The notes under the pieces are model-generated. The model was not told where the DNA came from. It saw only the letters and a list, made by a program, of their open reading frames with translations, and did not search any database. Shown one piece after another: positions 1 to 7,033 of a DNA stretch of 43,841 nucleotides. A program made the position numbers and the translations under genes. Position 1 is the first letter of the stretch; the number at the start of each line of letters is the position of its first letter. This stretch comes from Acidobacteriota bacterium (GTDB taxonomy: Bacteria; Acidobacteriota; UBA4820; DSQY01), in assembly GCA_021787565.1 (NCBI GenBank), contig JAJYLT010000030.1, positions 1-43,841 of the forward strand. The letters run 5' to 3'.

Positions 1-49
1 CCACCAACCAACTTCGCTCTCTCGTGCTCATCCGTAGTGTCTCCTCCAC
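1..49 (-). CDS. Partial transposase-like ORF, N-terminal end only, running off the window
   Basis: Reading leftwards from a GTG at 49 (with AAGGAG five bases upstream), the frame gives VEETLRMSTRERSWLV and leaves the window. An opening of the type EETLRMSxRER resembles, from memory, the N-terminus of ISNCY-type transposases. An ATG at 31 is an alternative start. Copies of a GGGGACATT motif just upstream, between the ORF and unrelated DNA, look like an insertion-sequence end. Only 16 codons are visible, so the family call is tentative. Confidence 0.35.
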   Translation of the reverse strand, partial: MEETLRMSTRERSWLV

Positions 50-59
50 GGTGGCTCCT

Positions 60-170
60 TCCACCACCAGTTTGAGGGGACATTTCTATCGAGCCCAAGA
101 GGGGACATTATCAAAGAGTCACGACATCATACGGTTACAAAGCTTGACAGGACTTTCCAGGGGACTTATA
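60..170. mobile_element. Probable insertion-sequence terminal region with repeated GGGGAC motifs
   Basis: GAGGGGACATT occurs at 74-84 and again at 99-109, and AGGGGACTT at 159-167. Repeated short motifs upstream of a transposase-like ORF are typical of transposase-binding subterminal repeats. The exact tip of the element and any target-site duplication cannot be fixed, because the other end is outside the window. Confidence 0.4.
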
Positions 171-197
171 TTCTCGCGGCATGGGTGAGGTGACCTG

Positions 198-386
198 ATG
201 CCGAAATCGATCTCCTACGTTCGCCGGACGCTCCCCCAAGAATCCAAGAGGGTTCCTGCTCCCCGCCACGGCCAGTGGACGGGTGCTTCCCAAGCGACGG
301 CCAAGAAATCCCCTCCTTTCCAAGGTTCCGATCCGTTTCCCGCGAATCCGGTCGTCCCGGCTTCGCGGATTTCGGCTCCTCAGTGA
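198..386 (+). CDS. Possible small ORF, 62 aa, unknown
   Basis: ATG at 198 is preceded by GAGGTG five bases upstream, and the TGA at 384-386 is followed within seven bases by a strong terminator hairpin. The peptide is basic and proline/serine-rich, with no recognisable domain, signal peptide or membrane segment. The placement (ribosome-binding site, ORF, terminator) is the only support. It may equally be non-coding debris next to the insertion-sequence end. Confidence 0.2.
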   Translation: MPKSISYVRRTLPQESKRVPAPRHGQWTGASQATAKKSPPFQGSDPFPANPVVPASRISAPQ

Positions 387-392
387 GGGGAC

Positions 393-430
393 AAGCGGCG
401 GGGACAATCCCCGCCGCTTTCGTGTTTTCT
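393..430 (+). terminator. Strong Rho-independent terminator
   Basis: A perfect 12-bp stem (AAGCGGCGGGGA, 393-404, with its complement at 408-419) closes a CAA loop and is followed by TCGTGTTTTC. The T-rich tail lies on the plus strand. It has no well-supported plus-strand gene upstream in the window, so it may end a transcript interrupted by the insertion sequence. Confidence 0.7.
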
Positions 431-510
431 TCCGATTGCCCAGTGCCATTCTCCACGAGGACAAGAAGGTCTGGGCGTCCAAGTGTGTCCAGATCATTCT
501 GGCGTGGCAG

Positions 511-547
511 GCGGTTCTGCCTTCCGGGATGAAGCGGAGGAAGGCCC
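511..547. repeat. REP-like hairpin repeat D, copy 1
   Basis: A GCCTTCC...GGAAGGC stem with GAAGCGGA towards its 3' side. Nearly the same sequence, with the same flanking GCGGTT, recurs at 2895-2930. Both copies are intergenic. Confidence 0.5.
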
Positions 548-602
548 GGACAGAGGCTGAAGCCGGCTCATCGTCTTCTGGTGAACGGGCGTGATCCGGG
601 CC

Positions 603-1400
603 CTACTTCCTTGCAGGACCCGATAGGCCGAGCTTGGCCATGACCTCCTGGATGTCCTTCCAGACCTGGCCTTTAGCGCCCGGGTTTCTCAGAAGGTAGG
701 AGGGGTGGTAGGTCGGCATCATGGCGGCGCCCCGATAGTCCGTCCAGGTGCCCCGGAACTTGGTGATCTGGACGGGGGACTTCAGGAGCGCCTGGATCGC
801 CACCCGCCCGAGCCCCACGATGACCTCCGGCCGGATGGCGTCGATCTGGGCCTCCAGGAAGGGCAGGCAGGCTTGCACCTCGTCGGGTTCTGGATCCCGG
901 TTGTCCGGGGGCCTGCACTTCACGACGTTGGCGATGTAGACCTGGGACCGGGAGAGGCCCATTCCCTTGGTGATGATGTCGGTCAGGAGCTTCCCCGCGC
1001 GGCCCACGAAGGGCTCGCCCTGGGCGTCTTCATCGGCCCCGGGCCCCTCGCCGATGAACATGACCCTGGCCCTCGGGTCTCCCACGCCGAACACGATGTG
1101 GGTCCTCTTCTCGCAGAGTTTGCATCGCCGGCAGTCACCGATCCAGGAGCGGATGGCATCGAGAGCCTGGCCCGGCTCTTCGGGCCACGGGCCCGGGGGG
1201 GCCGTGGCCCCCTCTGGGTGCGCGTGGGGTGAACCGGGGACGATGGTCGGCCGCCGGATCGACGCCTTGGGCCGGCCGGGTTTCTGAGCCTCCCCAGCGC
1301 CGGCCGCCCGGACCTTCCTCGCCAGGCCGTAGTCCAGTCCCTGCTCCTTCAGGAAGGCGGCCCTCAGCCGCACCTGCTCCGCAAAAGCGTCATCGGCCAT
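603..1400 (-). CDS. Family-4 uracil-DNA glycosylase (iron-sulfur type)
   Basis: This enzyme removes uracil from DNA in base-excision repair. The 265-aa protein has the active-site motif GEGPGADED, the second catalytic motif HPSYLLRN near the C-terminus, and four cysteines placed as in family-4 enzymes: CRRCKLC before the active site, then KCRPP and QACLPF after it. These are expected to bind a [4Fe-4S] cluster. The first ~85 residues are a low-complexity Pro/Ala/Arg-rich extension, as in family members fused to a disordered N-terminus. The ATG at 1400 lies inside the last codons of coaBC (11-base overlap), so the two are probably translated together. A phage SPO1 polymerase-related annotation is the common alternative name for this family. 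Confidence 0.9.
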   Translation of the reverse strand: MADDAFAEQVRLRAAFLKEQGLDYGLARKVRAAGAGEAQKPGRPKASIRRPTIVPGSPHAHPEGATAPPGPWPEEPGQALDAIRSWIGDCRRCKLCEKRTHIVFGVGDPRARVMFIGEGPGADEDAQGEPFVGRAGKLLTDIITKGMGLSRSQVYIANVVKCRPPDNRDPEPDEVQACLPFLEAQIDAIRPEVIVGLGRVAIQALLKSPVQITKFRGTWTDYRGAAMMPTYHPSYLLRNPGAKGQVWKDIQEVMAKLGLSGPARK

Positions 1401-2631
1401 TCAGGGCCTCTTGAATGGCATCCCACAGGGCCCTCGCGCAGTCCGTCTTGGAGGCTTCGGGGATGCGCTCTTCGGAGCCGTCCGGCCAGAAGAGGCTGAG
1501 GGCGTTGCGGTCCGACTCGAATCCCACCCCCTCCCTCGAAACGTCGTTGGCGGCCACCAGGTCCAGTCCCTTGCGCTTCAGCTTGGCCAGGGCGTTCTGT
1601 TTGAGGTCCTCGGTCTCGGCCGCGAAGCCGCACACGAACTGCCCCTTCCCCTTCAGGGGCACCAGTCCCTCAAGGATGTCTTCGGTGGGTTCGAGGTCGA
1701 GTTGCCACGCGCCCTTGCCCTTCTTCCTCTTGGAGGCGAGGGATTGCGCGGCCCGGTAGTCGGCGACGGCCGCGCACATGACGAGGACCTGGCACTCCCG
1801 GAAGCGGGCCCGCACGGCCTCGGCCATCTGGGCCGCCGTGACGACGGGGACGAAGTCGGCCCCCGACGGAGGCTCCAGCCCCGTGGGTCCTGAAACCAGC
1901 GTGACCTTGGCTCCTCGCTGGAGGGCCTCGCGGGCCACCGCGTAGCCCATCTTGCCGGAGGAGCGGTTGGAGAGGAACCGCACCGGATCCACGGGCTCCC
2001 TCGTGGGGCCCGCCGTCACCAGCACCTTCACACCCTGCAGCCCCCCCTCGCGCTCCAGAATGGCCACGGCCTCGTTCGCGACGGCCGCGGGTTCGGGCAG
2101 TCGCCCCTCGTCCACGTCGCCGCAGGCCAGGCTCCCCTTCGCGGGCTGAAGGACCACGTGCCCCCTTCCCTCCAGGATCCTCAGGTTCTCCTGCACGGCG
2201 GGGTGGCGCCACATGGAGCCGTTCATGGCCGGCACCAGGAGCACCGGCGCCCCGCGATTGGCCAGATAGTGGGTGGTCAGGAAGTCGTCGGCGATGCCCC
2301 GGGCGAGCTTCCCGAGGATGTTGGCCGTGGCGGGAGCCACCAGAAACAGCTCCTCCCACCGGGCCAGCTCGATGTGGGCGATGGATGGCTCGCCCGATCC
2401 CTCGAAGAGGTCCGTGATGACCGGATGGCCCGAGAGGGCCTGGAAGGTGACGGGCGCCACCATCCGCGCCGCGTGGGCCGTCATCACGACCTTCACCTCG
2501 CACCTGCGGTCCTGCAGGCGCCTCACCAGGTCACAGGCCTTGTAGATGCTGATACCGGCGCACACGCCCAGGGTGACCCGGTGTGTGCAGGCCGCGGGTC
2601 CCGACGGGGCAACGGGGTTCGTCTCAGCCAT
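1390..2631 (-). CDS. coaBC: Bifunctional phosphopantothenoylcysteine decarboxylase / phosphopantothenate-cysteine ligase
   Basis: CoaBC carries out two consecutive steps of coenzyme A synthesis: joining cysteine to 4'-phosphopantothenate, then decarboxylating the product. With the ATG at 2631 the protein is 413 aa, a normal length. The N-terminal flavoprotein half has PAMNGSMW and the substrate-lid motif SLACGDVDEGRL. The C-terminal ligase half begins at VLVTAGPTREPVDPVRFLSN, followed by RSSGKMGYA and AAVADYR. A longer reading from 2694 exists, but GGAGGG lies seven bases before 2631 and the family homology starts just after it. It is followed by the overlapping uracil-DNA glycosylase gene. 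The upstream neighbour is not rpoZ, which often precedes coaBC. Confidence 0.95.
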   Translation of the reverse strand: MAETNPVAPSGPAACTHRVTLGVCAGISIYKACDLVRRLQDRRCEVKVVMTAHAARMVAPVTFQALSGHPVITDLFEGSGEPSIAHIELARWEELFLVAPATANILGKLARGIADDFLTTHYLANRGAPVLLVPAMNGSMWRHPAVQENLRILEGRGHVVLQPAKGSLACGDVDEGRLPEPAAVANEAVAILEREGGLQGVKVLVTAGPTREPVDPVRFLSNRSSGKMGYAVAREALQRGAKVTLVSGPTGLEPPSGADFVPVVTAAQMAEAVRARFRECQVLVMCAAVADYRAAQSLASKRKKGKGAWQLDLEPTEDILEGLVPLKGKGQFVCGFAAETEDLKQNALAKLKRKGLDLVAANDVSREGVGFESDRNALSLFWPDGSEERIPEASKTDCARALWDAIQEALNGR

Positions 2632-2699
2632 GGCCAGCCCTCCCTGCTCGCGCCCGGCGTGAGTTCCTCTCCACCCTCCCGGCGCCCTCGTCACCCATT

Positions 2700-2870
2700 A
2701 TGGCATCCGCAGGGCTTTCCTCCAACGAGCTGGCCGGTCTGCTGCCGGGCCTCCACGCGACCCCGGCCTACAGGACGCTCCTCGAACAGACCCTCAAGGA
2801 CAAGGACGCCATCTCCCAGGTGGCGCGCTCCGCCGCCGAGGCCCTCAAGAAGGCGGGGCTGGCACCGTAA
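2700..2870 (+). CDS. Possible small protein, 56 aa, divergent from coaBC
   Basis: This ORF starts with ATG at 2700 and runs opposite to coaBC. It encodes a compact, helix-prone peptide with alternating hydrophobic and charged residues (LLEQTLKDKDAISQVA, then SAAEALKKAGLAP). The composition looks protein-like rather than random, but there is no good ribosome-binding site and no recognisable family. It occupies the position where a promoter for coaBC would be expected. Confidence 0.3.
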   Translation: MASAGLSSNELAGLLPGLHATPAYRTLLEQTLKDKDAISQVARSAAEALKKAGLAP

Positions 2871-2894
2871 CAAGCCATTTCAGCGCGCACTTGT

Positions 2895-2930
2895 GCGGTT
2901 TGCCTTCCGAAGCGAAGCGGAGGAAGGCGC
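2895..2930. repeat. REP-like hairpin repeat D, copy 2
   Basis: GCCTTCC and GGAAGGC pair around GAAGCGAAGCGGA. About 30 of 34 bases match the copy at 511-547. It lies directly next to repeat C in the coaBC/aspS spacer. Confidence 0.5.
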
Positions 2931-2937
2931 GTCCCGG

Positions 2938-3006
2938 CGCCGCGCCATCGGCGCGGCCAAGGCCCGGCCGGTGATCGGAGCCGGCAAAGCGGCCCTTTTT
3001 GGCCAG
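2938..3006. repeat. Repeat C, copy 1, with perfect hairpin
   Basis: It contains GCCGCGCC-ATC-GGCGCGGC (2939-2957), a perfect 8-bp stem with a 3-base loop. The hairpin and the following CCAAGGC-CGGCCGG are repeated at 9951-9980, and weaker similarity continues for about 40 bases. This spacer between aspS and the small plus-strand ORF holds no gene. Confidence 0.55.
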
Positions 3007-3020
3007 GCCTGGCGCGGCGG

Positions 3021-4787
3021 CTATTTCTCCTTGATCGCGATCCCCAGCTCGTCGAGCTGCTTGGCCTCCACGGTGCCGGGAGAACCGGTCATCAGGCAGA
3101 GGCCCGAGGTGGTTTTGGGGAAGGGGATCACGTCGCGGATGGAGTCGCATCCCAGCAGGAGCATCACCAGACGGTCGAAACCGAAGGCGATTCCCCCGTG
3201 GGGGGGAGTGCCGAAGCGGAAGGCGTCCAGGAGGAAGCCGAACTTCTCCTGCGCCTGCTCCTCCGAGAAGCCGAGGGCCTTGAACACCTTCCGCTGGACG
3301 TCGCCCCGGTGGATGCGGATGGAGCCGCCGCCGATCTCGTTGCCGTCCAGGACGAGGTCGTAGGCCAGCGCCTCCACCTTGCCGGGATCGCTCTCCAGCA
3401 GTGGCCAGTGCTCCTCGCGCGGCATGGTGAAGGGGTGGTGGCGGGCCATCCACCGCGCCTCTTCCGGGCTCCACTCGAACATGGGGAAGCGGTGCACCCA
3501 GAGCAGGTCGTGGCGGCCCTTCTCCACGAGCCCCAAGGCCCCGGCGAAGTGGAGCCGAAGCGCGCTCAGGCAGGCGCAGGCCGTGTCGTAGCCGTCGGCC
3601 ACGAAGAGCCCCAGGTCTCCTTCCTTGGCTTCAACGGCTTCCAGCATGGCCGCGGCGGGCCCCTCGCCGATGTGCTTCAGGGCGGCGCCGGCGAGCGCCC
3701 CGTCCCGGCGCATGAGGCTGACGACGCCCTTGCCCCCGAAGGGCTTCACGATGCCGTTCAGCTCGTCGATCTGCTTCCGGGAGATTCCCGCCATGCCGGG
3801 TACGGCCAGGCCCCGCACGCACCCGCACGCCTCCAGCGCTCCCTTGAAGACGCCGAATCCCGTCTCCCGGGCGATCTCGGAGACGGTGCCCAGCTCCAGG
3901 CCGAAGCGCGTGTCGGGCTTGTCGCACCCGTAGCGCTCCATGGCCTCGGCGTAGGTCAGCCGGGGGATGGACGGGGGCGGAGCGAGACCGGCCTCCTCGA
4001 AGAGAGCCGCCACCAGCCCCTCGGCCAGCGCCATGATGGCCTCCTCCGTGGGGAAGGACATCTCGATGTCGATCTGCGTGAACTCGAGCTGGCGGTCCGC
4101 TCGCAGGTCCTCGTCCCGGAAGCACCGGACCACCTGGAAGTAGCGGTCGAAGCCCGCCACCATGCAGAGCTGCTTGAAGAGCTGGGGCGACTGGGGAAGC
4201 GCGTAGAAGGAGCCCTGCCTGAGGCGGGAGGGGACCAGGAAGTCCCGCGCCCCCTCCGGCGTGGACTTGGTCAGGAAGGGGGTCTCGATCTCGATGAAGC
4301 CCCTCTCGCTGAGGTGCGAGCGCGTCCGCTGGGCCAGCCGGTGGCGGGCCACGATGCGGGCGTTCTGGAAGGGCCGCCGGAGGTCGAGGTAGCGGTAGGC
4401 GAGGCGCATCTCCTCGCTCACGAGCGCCTCGTCCTCCACCGCGAAGGGCGGGGTCTCCGCCTCGGCCAGGACCTCGAGCTCCGAGACCTCCACCTCCACC
4501 GACCCCGTCTCCATGTGGGGGTTCACGTCCTTCTCGCCGCGAGGTCGGACGGTTCCCCGCACCGCGATGACGTACTCGGGCCGCAACTCCTTGGCCAGGG
4601 CGAAGGCGGCGGGGGTCCGGTCCTCGGAGAAGACGAGCTGGCAGATTCCCTCCCGGTCCCGCAGGTCCACGAAGACGAGACTGCCCAGGTCCCGCCGGCG
4701 GCGCACCCACCCCTTGAGGATCAGCTCCTGGCCCAGGTGGTCCGGGCGCACCTGCCCGGCGCAGAGGCTCCTCTCAGGCAGGCTCAT
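3021..4787 (-). CDS. aspS: Aspartyl-tRNA synthetase
   Basis: AspS attaches aspartate to tRNA-Asp. The 588-aa protein is a full-length bacterial class II enzyme: an OB-fold anticodon-binding domain at the N-terminus (WVRRRRDLGSLVFVDL, residues 27-42), motif 2 (VVRCFRDEDLRADRQLEFTQ), the bacterial GAD insertion in the middle, and motif 3 (GGIAFGFDRLVMLLLG) near the end. Leu34 in RRRDLGSL matches the tRNA-Asp-specific enzymes such as E. coli rather than the non-discriminating type, which has His-Gly at this place. By analogy it should not charge tRNA-Asn. The ATG at 4787 overlaps the hisS stop (ATGA), so the two synthetases form an operon. Confidence 0.97.
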   Translation of the reverse strand: MSLPERSLCAGQVRPDHLGQELILKGWVRRRRDLGSLVFVDLRDREGICQLVFSEDRTPAAFALAKELRPEYVIAVRGTVRPRGEKDVNPHMETGSVEVEVSELEVLAEAETPPFAVEDEALVSEEMRLAYRYLDLRRPFQNARIVARHRLAQRTRSHLSERGFIEIETPFLTKSTPEGARDFLVPSRLRQGSFYALPQSPQLFKQLCMVAGFDRYFQVVRCFRDEDLRADRQLEFTQIDIEMSFPTEEAIMALAEGLVAALFEEAGLAPPPSIPRLTYAEAMERYGCDKPDTRFGLELGTVSEIARETGFGVFKGALEACGCVRGLAVPGMAGISRKQIDELNGIVKPFGGKGVVSLMRRDGALAGAALKHIGEGPAAAMLEAVEAKEGDLGLFVADGYDTACACLSALRLHFAGALGLVEKGRHDLLWVHRFPMFEWSPEEARWMARHHPFTMPREEHWPLLESDPGKVEALAYDLVLDGNEIGGGSIRIHRGDVQRKVFKALGFSEEQAQEKFGFLLDAFRFGTPPHGGIAFGFDRLVMLLLGCDSIRDVIPFPKTTSGLCLMTGSPGTVEAKQLDELGIAIKEK

Positions 4788-6034
4788 GCTCCCACCTCCT
4801 CAGCCAGGTGCCGCGACAGCTCCTCGCGCCCCAGCGCCCACTGCTCGCCCGTCGCCATGTCCTTCAGGGTGAAGCGCCCGGAGCCGGCCTCCTCTTCGCC
4901 CAGCAGAACCACGTAGCGCACGTTCATGCGGTCGGCGCGCTTGAGGCCCGACTTGAAGGAGCGGGCCGTGTGCTCCATCACCACCACGGCGCCCGCGGCC
5001 CTCAGATCCCGCGCCAGGGCGAGGGCGGCCCGGTAGGTCCCTCCGCCCGCCCAGGCGAGGTAGGTCCAGGGCAGGCGGGAGGCCGCCGGCTGCGGGAGGG
5101 CCATGAGGAGCCGCTCCATGCCGAGGGCCCAGCCGAAGCCCGCGCAGGCCGGACCGCCGATCTGCTCCAGGAGGCCGTCGTACCGCCCTCCCCCCAGCAG
5201 GGCGTCCTGGGCACCCAGGGCGCTGCTCGTCACCTCGAACACCGTCCGGGTGTAATAGTCCAGCCCCCGCACCAGCCTGGGGCGGGGCACGAAGGGCACG
5301 CGGAGGATCTCCAGCGCCTCCCGCAGGGCGTCGTGGTGTTCGGCGCAGGCCTCGCACAGGAAATCGGTGAAGCTCGGCGCCTTGTCCAGGTAGGGCTGGC
5401 AGGTGGGCACCTTGCAGTCCAGGACGCGCAGCGGGTTGGTCTCCAGGCGGCGGCGGCAGTCCCCGCACAGGTGCTGGGCCGAGCCCGCCAACTCCTCTTT
5501 TAGCGCGGACACATAGATCGGCCGGCAGTTGGGGCAGCCCACGGAGTTGACCTGAACGGCCGGCCCCATCACCCCCACGGCCCCCAGGAACTCCATCACC
5601 ATGGCGATGGTCTCGGCATCCACGCCCGGCGCGGGGTCGCCCAGGACCTCCGCGCCGATCTGGTGGAATTGCCGGTAGCGCCCCTTCTGCGGCCTCTCGT
5701 AGCGGAACTGCGGCCCGATGTAGTAGAGCCGCCCGTGGAGCGGCGACTCGTAGAGCCGGTGCTCCACCACGGCGCGCGCCACGCCGGCCGTGTTCTCGGG
5801 CCGCATGGTCAGGCTCCGCCCCTTCCGGTCCTGGAAGGTGTACATCTCCTTGGTCACGATGTCCGTCTCGTCGCCGATGCCCCGGACGAACAGCTCCGTC
5901 GGCTCCAGCACCGGCGTCCTTATCTCCGTGAAGCCGTAGCGCGCGAAGGTCTCGTGCGCCGCGCGCTCCACCGCCTGCCACCGCCCCACCTCGGGGAACA
6001 CCAAGTCCTGCGTGCCTTTCACCGCCGTGATCAT
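4784..6034 (-). CDS. hisS: Histidyl-tRNA synthetase
   Basis: HisS attaches histidine to tRNA-His. With the ATG at 6034 it is 416 aa, the usual size, starting MITAVKGTQDLVFPEVG. Visible class II elements are motif 1 (TEIRTPVLEPTELFVRG), motif 2 (GPQFRYERPQKGRYRQFHQ), the histidine-binding motif LVRGLDYYTRTVFEV and motif 3 (GFGWALGMERLLM). A cysteine-rich insert (CPNC, CGDC) suggests a bound zinc. The frame is open further upstream to 6187, but GGAGG four bases before 6034 and the family alignment decide the start. aspS follows with a four-base overlap. Confidence 0.97.
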   Translation of the reverse strand: MITAVKGTQDLVFPEVGRWQAVERAAHETFARYGFTEIRTPVLEPTELFVRGIGDETDIVTKEMYTFQDRKGRSLTMRPENTAGVARAVVEHRLYESPLHGRLYYIGPQFRYERPQKGRYRQFHQIGAEVLGDPAPGVDAETIAMVMEFLGAVGVMGPAVQVNSVGCPNCRPIYVSALKEELAGSAQHLCGDCRRRLETNPLRVLDCKVPTCQPYLDKAPSFTDFLCEACAEHHDALREALEILRVPFVPRPRLVRGLDYYTRTVFEVTSSALGAQDALLGGGRYDGLLEQIGGPACAGFGWALGMERLLMALPQPAASRLPWTYLAWAGGGTYRAALALARDLRAAGAVVVMEHTARSFKSGLKRADRMNVRYVVLLGEEEAGSGRFTLKDMATGEQWALGREELSRHLAEEVGA

Positions 6035-6188
6035 GGGACCTCCAGAGGGCCAATTGTAGCATTTTCCAATGGACAGCTCGGCCTCCAAGCAACTCGCGGC
6101 AAAGGAAGCAAGAACCTCCATGGTCCTGCAAATGTCCCGAACTTTGAAGGGCTGCCTCCATCCCGTCAAGGTCATAGGGCCACCCAAG

Positions 6189-6310
6189 TCCCGCGATGGA
6201 ATTTGGCGCGTAGGAGCGCCGCCCCCGGCGCGACGATGGGCCGTTCACGGGAACCGCATCGTCTCAGCGGGTTCCCCCGGGTTCGCGGCGAGGCGCCGCT
6301 CCTACAGAGG
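6189..6310. repeat. REP-doublet (BIME-like) repeat A, copy 1
   Basis: The arms are inverted: GTAGGAGCGCCGCC at 6210-6223 and GGCGCCGCTCCTAC at 6292-6305. An inner inverted pair, GGGAACCGC and GCGGGTTCCC, surrounds ATCGTCTCA. A second copy at 20029-20145 is nearly identical over about 115 bases. The GTAGGAGCG core resembles REP sequences known from gammaproteobacteria, which are mobilised by RAYT transposases. No RAYT gene is visible here. Confidence 0.75.
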
Positions 6311-6471
6311 AGGCCGCCCTTGGGAGCCAGTCCCAGCCGCTTCAAGAGGCTCTCGAAGGAGAGGGCCAGCTCCTTGAAACCCAAGTGGCACAGGCCGTGA
6401 AAGGCCAGCCGGTCGGCTACGACTCCGGGAAGGATCACCTCCGCAGCCTCCGTGGCCTGCTTCCAAAGCCT
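6311..6471 (-). other. Open tail of the remnant region, unassigned
   Basis: The frame after the peptidase fragment stays open, reading RLWKQATEAAEVILPGVV and FKELALSFESLLKRLGLAP, into repeat A. I do not recognise the family. It may be a third gene fragment joined to the peptidase remnant. Confidence 0.3.
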
Positions 6472-6602
6472 CAGCTCATGGGCGAGGCTGAAGTGCATGC
6501 GCCAGGCCGGCTCGCCCTCCCGGAGGCAGATGGCGGAGCCAAAGTCGCCCTTCGCCGTGAGGGCGGAGCCCCCTTGGATCGGAGCAAAGAAAATCTTGAT
6601 GC
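6472..6602 (-). pseudogene. ImmA/IrrE-like metallopeptidase fragment
   Basis: The translation IKIFFAPIQGGSAL...FGSAICL...WRMHFSLAHEL matches the core pattern of ImmA/IrrE (DUF955) zinc peptidases, in which a strand ending in an isoleucine-rich segment leads to the RxxFSLAHELxH motif. The second zinc-binding His is missing: after HEL the reading becomes RLW. The N-terminal and C-terminal parts of the family are also absent. It is joined in frame to a helicase remnant at about 6602. Such peptidases usually pair with XRE regulators in phage, toxin-antitoxin or defence contexts. The call rests on about 42 residues. Confidence 0.5.
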
Positions 6603-6920
6603 CCGTCGTGTTGACGACGCAAATCAGGTTGGTCTTGGCGGCCAGATAGTCCACGGTCTTGCGAACCTTCTTGAGTTCTTGGTCGAGCGACTGCCCGTAG
6701 GTGTGATGGGCCTCGTCGGAAAAGACGGCGAGGTGGGGAAGGCTGGCGACGGATTGCAGGCGGAGATTGGCCACCTCCGACCTCGCCTCGTCCTCACGCT
6801 CCCGGCTGAACAGCCCCCCCAAATCTGATTTCCGAATGGTCTCTTTCTGGATAGGGCCATGGCGAACTCCGTGGCCATGATTGCCCCGATGAGAATGGTC
6901 TTTCCAGCAGCCTGTTTACA
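6603..6920 (-). pseudogene. DEAH-box helicase remnant (type III restriction / SF2 family) with internal deletion
   Basis: Two helicase pieces lie side by side. The first, at 6855-6920, reads CKQAAGKTILIGAIMATEFA and is helicase motif I. The second, in another frame from about 6855 to 6603, reads QKETIRKSDLGGLFS, then LPHLAVFSDEAHHTYGQSL (motif II, DEAH) and TNLICVVNTTG (motif III region). In intact relatives I would expect roughly 80 residues between the pieces, and several hundred residues after NTTG, where TPY normally follows. Both are missing, so the gene is dead. The ATG at 6822 is internal to the remnant and is not a real start. It sits between aroA and hisS with no intact partner gene. 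Confidence 0.75.
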
Positions 6921-7033
6921 TACCGCGAGAAACCGGAACGGCGGGATCCCGTGCCAGCAGCCCTTCGAAGCATGCCACGGGATGACGGCCGAGGAAGGGG
7001 CGCTTCTCGACGCTGGGGCCAGACCCTGCCGGG

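Noticed and set aside
3000-3020. A terminator after aspS
   Set aside because: A GCCAGGCCTGGC palindrome is present, but it has no following T-tract on the minus strand.
3198-4916. A 572-codon open frame on the plus strand opposite aspS
   Set aside because: It is a shadow of aspS and hisS with no family similarity and an unnatural composition.
6034-6187. A longer HisS N-terminus from the upstream open frame
   Set aside because: Family homology and the GGAGG site both start at the ATG at 6034. The extra 51 residues are not HisS-like.
6819-6825. A G7 run first suspected as a homopolymer frameshift joining the two helicase pieces
   Set aside because: The second piece already continues upstream in its own frame as QKETIRKSDLGGLFS, so the break is a deletion near 6855 and not at the run.
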